A stretch of DNA of 7,062 nucleotides from JALXDT01 sp964634755. Its GTDB lineage: Bacteria; Acidobacteriota; Aminicenantia; JAMOAD01. The notes beneath the pieces were generated by a model, which saw only the letters and a list, made by a program, of their open reading frames with translations, was not told where the DNA came from and did not search any database. The DNA is taken from contig CAZWJH010000109.1 of NCBI GenBank assembly GCA_964634755.1, forward strand, positions 1 to 7,062, written 5' to 3'. The position numbers were made by a program, and so were the translations under genes. This document shows, piece after piece, positions 1 to 5,117 of this stretch. Position 1 is the first letter of the stretch. Every line of letters starts with the position of its first letter.

Positions 1-135
1 AATTTTTATTATGAAAAGGGTAAAGTCGCAATCCCCTTTCACGGGTAAGGTCTATCTAATTGAAGGAGATGTGAATTTTGGTTTTAGAAAAGGGGTGATG
101 TCGCAATCCCCTTTCACGGGTAAGGTCTATCTAAT
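1..135 (-). CRISPR. Leader-proximal end of a CRISPR array (two 36-bp repeats)
   Basis: Two identical 36-bp direct repeats lie at 25-60 and 100-135, separated by a 39-bp spacer (61-99). Positions 1-24 are probably a partial second spacer, so the array continues off the left edge. The flanking bases differ on both sides of each copy, which fixes the repeat length at 36. On the minus strand the repeat begins ATTAGATAGACC and ends GGGGATTGCGAC. The last 8 bases, ATTGCGAC, resemble the common ATTGAAAC 5' tag of crRNAs, so transcription is most likely on the minus strand, the same direction as the cas genes, with the leader to the right. The inner CCC/GGG around GTGAAA gives only a weak stem, as is usual for repeats of type III systems. 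In this orientation 61-99 is the newest spacer. Two repeats is a small sample, but identity over 36 bp next to cas2 makes the call firm. Confidence 0.93.
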
Positions 136-222
136 AGCGACTTTTGTAAACCCTCTATTAGCCACTTTCTTCATTGCTATTTTTACCATCCCCATTATAC
201 ATTCAATCGTATTTTCTCTCAT
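127..222 (-). CDS. Leader-embedded small ORF (31 codons), unknown function
   Basis: An ATG at 220-222 (minus strand) is preceded by AGGAGGTG (228-235), 7 bases from AGGAGG to the start, which is as good as the best cas-gene site in the window. The frame runs 31 codons. It begins MRENTIECIMGMVKIAMKKV, is basic in its second half and ends in VAIR followed by TAG. The stop codon is part of the first CRISPR repeat (ATTAGATAG), so translation would cross the leader-repeat boundary by about three codons. I do not recognise the peptide. It could be a genuine small protein, a translated leader that affects pre-crRNA transcription, the remnant of a longer gene, or chance. The ribosome-binding site is the main support. 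Confidence 0.4.
   Translation of the reverse strand: MRENTIECIMGMVKIAMKKVANRGFTKVAIR
194..222 (-). promoter_or_regulatory. Candidate leader promoter 2 (ATGAGA-17-TATAAT)
   Basis: A perfect TATAAT (minus strand, 194-199) lies 17 bases from ATGAGA (217-222, 4/6 match to TTGACA). It would start a transcript roughly 50 bases before the first repeat, a typical distance for pre-crRNA. It overlaps the start of the leader ORF, so a transcript from here would not encode that peptide. Confidence 0.3.
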
Positions 223-249
223 TTTTTCACCTCCTACTTGCTTTTATTA

Positions 250-279
250 ATAATAATGAGGGTTTTCATTCTTTTCCAA
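250..279 (-). promoter_or_regulatory. Candidate leader promoter 1 (TTGGAA-18-TATTAT)
   Basis: On the minus strand TTGGAA (274-279) and TATTAT (250-255) are 18 bases apart and match the sigma-70 consensus at 4/6 and 5/6 positions. Initiation about 7 bases downstream would give a short 5' UTR ending in the AGGAGGTG site of the leader ORF. A transcript from here would not include the boxA at 284-296, which counts against it being the only array promoter. Confidence 0.35.
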
Positions 280-283
280 CCCT

Positions 284-296
284 TTGTTAAAGAGCA
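284..296 (-). promoter_or_regulatory. boxA transcription antitermination element in the CRISPR leader
   Basis: The minus strand reads TGCTCTTTAACAA, which to my knowledge is identical to the rRNA-operon boxA of Escherichia coli. In RNA, boxA binds the NusB/NusE (ribosomal protein S10) heterodimer and makes RNA polymerase resistant to Rho. boxA sites in CRISPR leaders are established as protecting long untranslated pre-crRNAs from early termination. The element lies directly after the T-tract of the hairpin at 298-328 and about 150 bases before the first repeat, on the strand predicted for array transcription. For it to act on the array, transcription must start upstream of 296 or read through from cas2. 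Confidence 0.75.
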
Positions 297-297
297 A

Positions 298-328
298 AAA
301 ACAAGAGCTTTCAAAGCACCCTTGTTTT
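298..328 (-). terminator. Hairpin with T-tract after cas2, possible intrinsic terminator
   Basis: The segment AAAACAAG (298-305) pairs with CTTGTTTT (321-328), and GCT (307-309) pairs with AGC (315-317) around a small loop. On the minus strand the stem is followed by TTTTTT and then the boxA. On the plus strand there is also a T run, so the structure could work in both directions. It lies 24 bases past the cas2 stop and would end the cas transcript. A second stem, CAAGGC (330-335) with GCCTTG (344-349), precedes it without its own T-tract. Confidence 0.55.
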
Positions 329-351
329 TCAAGGCTTTTTAATGCCTTGGA

Positions 352-642
352 TTATATTATTTCAAATTCTTCGGAATCTTTCAAGGGGGGTGGAGTAAGC
401 CCCATGTATTCAATCCTTTCCACACACTTTTTGCAAAGTATGTAAAATCTCACACTATCTTCCTCTTTTTTTATGATTTTCTCAATAATTTTTTTCATTT
501 TTAAATAATTTGCCTCTGTAAGCTTACACTCAAAAACACTTTTCTGAACTCTCACCCCCCAGTTTTTCATCTCTTTTGCCACACGATAAAGCCTTTTTCT
601 GTCAGATATATCATAACTCACCACTATGAAAAGTTTACTCAT
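352..642 (-). CDS. cas2: CRISPR-associated protein Cas2
   Basis: This 96-residue protein is full length for Cas2, the ferredoxin-fold dimer that joins two Cas1 dimers in the complex inserting new spacers at the leader end of the array. The N-terminal strand FIVVSYDIS carries the conserved Asp (D11). The segment QKSVFECKL (33-41) and the strand SVRFYILC are typical of the family. The start ATG overlaps the cas1 stop as ATGA, so translation is probably coupled. The gene is last in the operon and is followed within 30 bases by a terminator-like hairpin and then the leader of the array it serves. The two Cys in ILCKKC are not part of the general Cas2 signature. Family assignment is secure. Confidence 0.95.
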   Translation of the reverse strand: MSKLFIVVSYDISDRKRLYRVAKEMKNWGVRVQKSVFECKLTEANYLKMKKIIEKIIKKEEDSVRFYILCKKCVERIEYMGLTPPPLKDSEEFEII

Positions 643-1679
643 GCCATAAAAAACCCTTCATAAGGTGCGGAGGTTTCAACACTTTTTACCATTCTTTTCA
701 CCTGATACTCTATGATGTCCTTATACGGTATCACCCGGTCAACTCTTTTATCATAAAGAGTTTCTCTTAATCTTTTTTCATAATAGGTAATGAATTTTCT
801 TAACCCTTCTCTTTTTAAAACCACAGGCAATTCCTTAAAATCCTCTATAAGCTCAGGATAAGGTGGCTTGTCCTTTTCAGGATAAAAAAAGTCTTTTTTT
901 GAGATTATTCCTTGATTGATAAGAGAAACAGTTAAAATATCCACAATCAAAGGCCTCCACTCTTCCATAAGATCAAGCACAAGGGATGGTTTCCCGTAAT
1001 CAATTGTATGAAAGACGCCAAGATATTTATCAAGAGAGGTCATTTCAACAAGTCCTGAAATAGTATTTAAAAGAAGAGTGTATCCAAAACTCAAAAGAGT
1101 GTTTACTTCATCTTCCGGAGGTCTTCTTGTACGCTTTTTGAAAACAATGTTTTCCTTCACAATGCTTTCTCCGAACACACCGAAATAAAGAGCGGATGCT
1201 CTCCCCTCGTACCCTCTTATGGAATCAATGCTCTTTGCTTTCTCAAGAGTCAACAACAATTTCTTAATTTCAAATATGGCTTTTTTTATTTTTTCTGATT
1301 TTCTTTTAAATTGAGCTCTTTTTAGAAAATAGAGTTGATTAAGTATTTTTGCCCTGACAATGTTTCTTGAAGATTCCAAAATAAAATTTTTATCCTCAAA
1401 TATCTTAAATTGCTTTTTTCTAAGTTCAATGTTTTTTGATGAATCAGAGGTAAGTCTGCCGCGAAATTTTCCACTTAATGATAAAAACACAAGATCAATT
1501 CCTCTTTTAAAAAGAAATGAAAGAGCCTGTGTGGACACCTGAATATTGCCTACAATAATCAACTGAGAAAGATCGTCTGTCTTTATCTCGGTAATCTTCT
1601 CTTTGCCTTTGTACAGTACGAGGTTTTTACTCTCTTTTTTTAAATATCCGTTTACCTCTGTAATATAAACTATGTTCAT
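639..1679 (-). CDS. cas1: CRISPR-associated integrase Cas1
   Basis: Cas1 catalyses integration of protospacer DNA at the leader-repeat junction, acting with Cas2. At 346 residues it is normal length. The N-terminal beta domain (about 1-75) is followed by the helical catalytic domain. The three metal-ligand positions are intact: E158 in RGYEGRASALYF, H224 in GVFHTIDYGKP and D236 in LVLDLMEEWRP. The motif RRPPEDEVNTLLSFGY (185-200) is also typical. The protein stands alone, with no reverse transcriptase or primase fused, although the preceding gene encodes a primase-polymerase. It begins at an ATGA overlap with that gene and ends in an ATGA overlap with cas2, so the three form one coupled adaptation unit. 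Assignment is secure and the enzyme looks active. Confidence 0.97.
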   Translation of the reverse strand: MNIVYITEVNGYLKKESKNLVLYKGKEKITEIKTDDLSQLIIVGNIQVSTQALSFLFKRGIDLVFLSLSGKFRGRLTSDSSKNIELRKKQFKIFEDKNFILESSRNIVRAKILNQLYFLKRAQFKRKSEKIKKAIFEIKKLLLTLEKAKSIDSIRGYEGRASALYFGVFGESIVKENIVFKKRTRRPPEDEVNTLLSFGYTLLLNTISGLVEMTSLDKYLGVFHTIDYGKPSLVLDLMEEWRPLIVDILTVSLINQGIISKKDFFYPEKDKPPYPELIEDFKELPVVLKREGLRKFITYYEKRLRETLYDKRVDRVIPYKDIIEYQVKRMVKSVETSAPYEGFFMA

Positions 1680-3334
1680 TTTAACTCATAATGAAAGGTT
1701 ATTGTTCCATTGGGATTTACAACTCTAATAAATCTTCCGATGTCTGTCTCCAAGATATTTACACCGGCTTCATTAAATTTTTTGTTAAAATACTCCTCTA
1801 TCATCTTTAATTCTTTTTCCATTTCCAAAATTTTTTTCTTCAGAGAGATGTATCTGTCAATGTTTTTTTGAAAATCAGAGATAAATGGTTTTGCCTCTGT
1901 GGATTCTATCTCCTTTCTATCAGTTGTTTGTATGTGAAGAAGAGGTGTGGGATAACTTATCTCCTCTCCGAAAACACAATTGCAGGCAACTTCTGATGTA
2001 ATGTGCTTTAGAGTTTTCCTTATTTTCCCGCAGCTCATAGGATAACCTTTAAGCCTCTTTTTCAAAGGCTCAGTATCTCCTCTCTCAATATATCTTTTCA
2101 AAAGATAGTTTACTATTTCAGGTCCATCCTCAAGATGACCTATTGTGTAAATAATCGCATTCCTTTCATACCTGTTAAGTGGCTCTCCCCTCTCCGCTTT
2201 ATCACAGAGGTAATCAAGAACAGCACATTTGCTTCTGATATAGCTAAATTCCCTCAAATCAATACTGCTTTCAACCTCTTTTTCTTTTTCTATTTTAAGC
2301 TGTTTGATTAGATCCTCAATAAGAGCTTTAGGATTTTTTCTTATTTTTAAAATAAAATCATAAAAACCTTTTGTGCTTTGCTCTGCATCCAAAAAATTTG
2401 TTCTTTTTGAGGTTTTAAGATGAAAAGAGCCGGGAAGCTTTACGAGGCTTCCGTATCTTTTTTCCTTGACTTTACTTTGCTTGGGGAATATTTCCACTGA
2501 TATTGAATCATACTTAACACTTACCCCTTTAAGAACATTTTGCATAAAACCCTTTACATAGTGAGCGGAAATTGGCTCATCGTAGAATATCCATACATGA
2601 TAGCCTTTGTATCCGGAATCTTCAATATAGGAAACTATCCCATAAACATTAAGAACCTCTTTGATAGCATTTGCCACTTCAAGGGCAGCCTTTCTTAAAG
2701 CGTCAAAATCCTCTTTATTGTAAAGGGCTGGCTCAAGATAAGATTTTTTTATATCCACATCAAATACGGAAAACAGAACAGTGTTATCTATCCTCACGGG
2801 ATAAATTCCAACCGTGTAGTTTCCCAAAAGATGATTTTTAGCTACCTGAAAGTTAAATGGCTGATTTACAGGGGAGTAAGAGATTGAATTATCTGAATTA
2901 TGCCACATCCTTGCATAAACTCCTTCTCTTCCTGAAAAAAGCTCTAAAAACTTCAGAATTACTCGCTCAGAAGGAGGAACTATTTTTGCTTCTTTGCCGG
3001 AAACTGCCATCTGTATTTCATCTTCTTCCAAAAACTCTTTAAAATACTCAAGGTCATTCTCCTCTGCTAAAAATTCCTTTAGTTTTTGTTTAAGTTCCTT
3101 ATCTTCTTTATAAAGAGACAAAAGTTTTTTCAATAGTTTTTTATAATTTTTCCTCTTTCCCTCCTCATTGTAAAGTTCAAGGAGTTTTAAAAGAGGCTCT
3201 TTATCCTTACCTCCGTCCCTTTGATAAAGCTCAAGCTCTTTTCTCTGGTTTGAAAAATTTCCGGAAGACTCGTATTCCTCCGCCTTTTTCAAATGATAAA
3301 AAGAATCGCGAATTTGAAAGGTATCTTCATACAT
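1676..3334 (-). CDS. CRISPR-associated primase-polymerase (CAPP), archaeo-eukaryotic primase superfamily
   Basis: The 552-residue protein has a charged helical N-terminus (about 10-105, TPR-like or coiled). An archaeo-eukaryotic primase core follows at about 120-345. Motif I is FDVD with D192 and D194, motif II is SGYKGYHVW (240-248) with H246, and motif III is VEIF with acidic E281. A further conserved-looking LPGSFHLKTSKR lies at 300-311. The C-terminal part holds five Cys (370, 377, 435, 451, 453), which could bind metal or an Fe-S cluster, and then a coiled coil (about 487-518). Prim-Pols encoded beside cas1 in type III loci, as in Marinitoga piezophila, are known to prime and extend DNA and are implicated in making or finishing spacer substrates. 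The start has GGAGG 7 bases upstream. The cas1 start overlaps its stop as ATGA. The family is clear; the exact role is inferred. Confidence 0.88.
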   Translation of the reverse strand: MYEDTFQIRDSFYHLKKAEEYESSGNFSNQRKELELYQRDGGKDKEPLLKLLELYNEEGKRKNYKKLLKKLLSLYKEDKELKQKLKEFLAEENDLEYFKEFLEEDEIQMAVSGKEAKIVPPSERVILKFLELFSGREGVYARMWHNSDNSISYSPVNQPFNFQVAKNHLLGNYTVGIYPVRIDNTVLFSVFDVDIKKSYLEPALYNKEDFDALRKAALEVANAIKEVLNVYGIVSYIEDSGYKGYHVWIFYDEPISAHYVKGFMQNVLKGVSVKYDSISVEIFPKQSKVKEKRYGSLVKLPGSFHLKTSKRTNFLDAEQSTKGFYDFILKIRKNPKALIEDLIKQLKIEKEKEVESSIDLREFSYIRSKCAVLDYLCDKAERGEPLNRYERNAIIYTIGHLEDGPEIVNYLLKRYIERGDTEPLKKRLKGYPMSCGKIRKTLKHITSEVACNCVFGEEISYPTPLLHIQTTDRKEIESTEAKPFISDFQKNIDRYISLKKKILEMEKELKMIEEYFNKKFNEAGVNILETDIGRFIRVVNPNGTITFHYELK

Positions 3335-3337
3335 TTT

Positions 3338-3346
3338 ACCCCCTCC
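3338..3346 (-). promoter_or_regulatory. Strong ribosome-binding site of CAPP
   Basis: The minus strand reads GGAGGGGGT ahead of the ATG at 3332-3334, with GGAGG 7 bases from the start. It fixes the CAPP start and shows that the adaptation block begins translation independently of cas6. A TATAAT lies just upstream (3351-3356), but no convincing -35 hexamer is spaced correctly. Confidence 0.7.
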
Positions 3347-3360
3347 AAATATTATATATT

Positions 3361-3400
3361 AGCAGGGAGACAAAAGTTTTTCAAACAATAATTCCCTGCT
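3361..3400. other. Stem-loop upstream of CAPP
   Basis: AGCAGGGA (3361-3368) and TCCCTGCT (3393-3400) form a perfect 8-bp inverted repeat around a 24-base AT-rich centre. On the plus strand a short T run follows. In the CAPP mRNA it lies between the repeat-complementary tract and the ribosome-binding site, next to a TATAAT at 3351-3356. It could be an mRNA structure or an operator for a dimeric repressor; the sequence does not decide. Confidence 0.45.
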
Positions 3401-3401
3401 T

Positions 3402-3414
3402 TTAGATAGACCTT
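3402..3414 (+). repeat. 13-bp match to the CRISPR repeat, inverted relative to the array
   Basis: The plus strand reads TTAGATAGACCTT, identical to positions 2-14 of the 36-bp repeat in its crRNA orientation, but on the opposite strand. Identity ends sharply on both sides. The cas mRNA therefore contains AAGGUCUAUCUAA, perfectly complementary to the 5' part of each repeat in pre-crRNA. It may be a remnant of an old repeat or a site for crRNA-mRNA pairing. Confidence 0.5.
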
Positions 3415-3421
3415 CACTCAA

Positions 3422-3434
3422 TTGTTAAAGAACC
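3422..3434 (-). promoter_or_regulatory. boxA-like element between cas6 and CAPP
   Basis: The minus strand reads GGTTCTTTAACAA, matching 11 of 13 positions of the leader boxA TGCTCTTTAACAA, including the core TCTTTAACAA. It follows a hairpin at the end of the preceding gene, the same layout as in the leader. It would be transcribed in the cas operon mRNA ahead of CAPP-cas1-cas2, where NusB/NusE binding could limit Rho termination between the two blocks. Confidence 0.55.
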
Positions 3435-3435
3435 G

Positions 3436-3458
3436 AAGGATAGAAAACTTCTATCCTT
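3436..3458 (-). other. 10-bp hairpin overlapping the cas6 stop codon
   Basis: AAGGATAGAA (3436-3445) pairs fully with TTCTATCCTT (3449-3458) around a 3-base loop, and the cas6 stop (3451-3453) lies in the stem. On the minus strand no long T-tract follows (CGGTTCTTT), so it is a weak terminator at best. It may protect the cas6 3' end or attenuate transcription into CAPP. Confidence 0.5.
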
Positions 3459-4359
3459 TCAACTTTATCTGTCCGTGTCCGAAAGACACCTGTTTTCCTA
3501 TGTGAAAAATCTCAGCAAACTTTAAAAGCGCAAGATGATAGAATGAAAACTCTCCGGAAAAACTCTGACTGCCAATTAATCCTCCCACAAAAAGCTTTCT
3601 CCTCTTCCTGCTTGAATATCTTTTGAGCTTTATCCACTTCACATTTGAGCTGACTGTCTCAATCCCTTTTGATGATTCTATGATTTTTTTCGTATCAAGT
3701 TCAATAGGGTTTCCATAATCATTCGTCAAATACATATACCTTCTAAGTAAAGCCCTTATGAGAGTTTCAAAGTTTGGGTTTTCAACGGGTTTTTTCTCTG
3801 AAAACAATCTCAGTGGAGTAATATAGTGTATCTCAAGTTTTTTTGCTTTAAAATCATTATCTTTTAAACTAAATGTCTTATACCTTGGTTTTCTTAAAAG
3901 TTTTCCATCTTTTGAATCAAAAATCAGATTATCAAATTCATCTCTGATTAGCACTCTTCTTGCTTTAATCTTTGAGCGTGACAAACCTCCCTTTGCCATT
4001 TCATAAAAAACAAGAATAAAATATTCATAGTTTTTAAGAGCATCTCCCAAAAGAATTACTGAAAAATTCAATGTATCAAGATATTCATCTTCATTAAAAG
4101 GAACTTCAAGGATGAAGGGATGCGGAGCATTTTCTCCCATATTTTCCCTTTCCTTTATCGTCTCAAACACATTGTAGTAAAAACACTTTTCCTTTATTAT
4201 ACACTTATTGCATCTTCGTCTAATATTAAAAGGACAAACGGTTTTTCTCAAGTAATAACCGAAGTTTCCTCTTATAAGAGCACCCAAAAAGTAAGGATAG
4301 ACTTTTTTTTCAAGATTTTTAAACTCAATCTTCAGCTTTAAATACTTTAATTCAGCCAT
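3451..4359 (-). CDS. cas6: Cas6 pre-crRNA processing endoribonuclease (RAMP)
   Basis: Cas6 cuts pre-crRNA within each repeat to leave an 8-base 5' tag, here predicted as AUUGCGAC. The 302-residue protein ends with the Gly-rich RNA-binding loop of the family, GKQVSFGHGQIKL (288-300), after SFYHLALLKFAEIFHIG. Other family-like segments are TPLRL (181-185) and RRYMYLTNDYGN (206-217). A Cys cluster C42-x7-C50-x2-C53-x5-C59 looks like a structural metal site, seen in one Cas6 subfamily. H275 and H286 are possible catalytic residues, but I cannot fix the active site from sequence alone. The ATG is 2 bases after the stop of the CARF gene, implying reinitiation or coupling. The gene ends in a hairpin that closes the interference and processing block. 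The RAMP assignment is firm. Confidence 0.9.
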   Translation of the reverse strand: MAELKYLKLKIEFKNLEKKVYPYFLGALIRGNFGYYLRKTVCPFNIRRRCNKCIIKEKCFYYNVFETIKERENMGENAPHPFILEVPFNEDEYLDTLNFSVILLGDALKNYEYFILVFYEMAKGGLSRSKIKARRVLIRDEFDNLIFDSKDGKLLRKPRYKTFSLKDNDFKAKKLEIHYITPLRLFSEKKPVENPNFETLIRALLRRYMYLTNDYGNPIELDTKKIIESSKGIETVSSNVKWIKLKRYSSRKRRKLFVGGLIGSQSFSGEFSFYHLALLKFAEIFHIGKQVSFGHGQIKLKG

Positions 4360-4361
4360 TT

Positions 4362-5117
4362 TTATGTTCCCAAGTATTTAAACTTGTAAACCTGCCAGAG
4401 TAAAGAGAGAATTTCAGAAGGATAAACCTTTCCTTCTCTTTCTGAGAACAATAGCTTTATTTTGGATTTGTCTGTTCTTCCGGATATAAAGAGTTCAAAA
4501 TCATCAGATGAGAGAAAACCATCGGAGTCAACCTTGTAAAGAATTTCTTCCAGTGATTCTATAAAGGAGAGGTCAAACTGAATCGGAAGAGGTGGAAGCT
4601 CAATAAGCTCATCAGTACTTTCAAATATGTATAAAACAGTAATATCGTAAAGCATACCTGCTATTGTAAGGTATGGAACCACCGCTTTAAACCCTCCTGA
4701 AACAACGAGGTAAAAATCAGAAGGCTTTTCAGTTAGGATAATTTCCTGAATAATTGAAAGAAGGTTTCTAACACCTTTTTCTCTGAATTCCCTTGAATCT
4801 TCAATCTGAAGACCCTTTATGGAAAAATCCTTAACATTGCGGTTGTTCAAAACTCCCGTGATAAATGTTTTTAATATGTGGGATGCAATTATCCCATCAT
4901 CGGTGTCTGTTGCAAGTAAAAACACATTATCATCGGGAGAAAGTTCAGCTTTTAAAAGAGTTTTAATCTCCGCAGAAGTTTCCTCCAACCGTTTTTGCTC
5001 AAAAGCATTCCTCAAGTGCCCCACAACATCGTCAATATCAAAGGAAGCTTTGTAAGGATACTTCCTCTTATAATTCGTAATAACCGAAGTTCCAACAGAT
5101 ACTATGTATGTTTTCAT
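4362..5117 (-). CDS. CARF-domain protein of the Csm6/Csx1-like (APE2256-type) group, no HEPN domain
   Basis: CARF domains bind cyclic oligoadenylate made by Cas10 when a type III complex meets target RNA. The N-terminal YIVSVGTSVITN (4-15) and VVSGGFKAVVPYLT (138-151, with K144) are the two ligand-pocket motifs. YIFESTDELIELPPLPIQFD (163-182) is typical of Csm6-like CARF proteins. After the CARF fold only about 65 residues remain, and they show no R-x(4-6)-H motif; the only His are H34 and H80. The HEPN ribonuclease domain is therefore absent, and the next gene starts 2 bases after the stop, so it cannot be hidden by a frameshift. The protein could be a ring nuclease that degrades the messenger, a sensor acting on a partner, or a Csm6 shortened at the domain boundary. 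It starts in an ATGA overlap with cmr6. Confidence 0.82.
   Translation of the reverse strand: MKTYIVSVGTSVITNYKRKYPYKASFDIDDVVGHLRNAFEQKRLEETSAEIKTLLKAELSPDDNVFLLATDTDDGIIASHILKTFITGVLNNRNVKDFSIKGLQIEDSREFREKGVRNLLSIIQEIILTEKPSDFYLVVSGGFKAVVPYLTIAGMLYDITVLYIFESTDELIELPPLPIQFDLSFIESLEEILYKVDSDGFLSSDDFELFISGRTDKSKIKLLFSEREGKVYPSEILSLLWQVYKFKYLGT

Larger units (their letters stand above)
136..297 (-). promoter_or_regulatory. CRISPR leader
   Basis: This non-repeat, AT-rich stretch lies between the first repeat (100-135) and the terminator-like hairpin after cas2. Its position fits a leader for an array transcribed on the minus strand. It contains an exact boxA (284-296), two promoter-like hexamer sets and a 31-codon reading frame with a strong ribosome-binding site, each listed separately. 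No further degenerate repeat copy was found here. Confidence 0.75.

Noticed and set aside
11..250. 79-codon plus-strand frame with the segment SQSPFTGKVYLI repeated
   Set aside because: The repeated segment is simply the two CRISPR repeats translated. It has no ribosome-binding site and runs through the array and leader.
351..356. TATAAT at the cas2 stop as the array promoter
   Set aside because: It would explain the boxA in the leader RNA, but no -35 hexamer lies at the correct spacing and the transcript would meet the hairpin at 298-328 first. It remains possible but is not supported.
3351..3356. TATAAT upstream of CAPP as a full promoter
   Set aside because: No acceptable -35 hexamer is found at 16-18 bases (nearest TTGAAA is 22 bases away), so it is mentioned but not called as a promoter.
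4362..5117. A HEPN ribonuclease (full Csm6) call
   Set aside because: No R-x(4-6)-H motif and not enough C-terminal length; cas6 begins 2 bases after the stop, so no frameshifted remainder exists.
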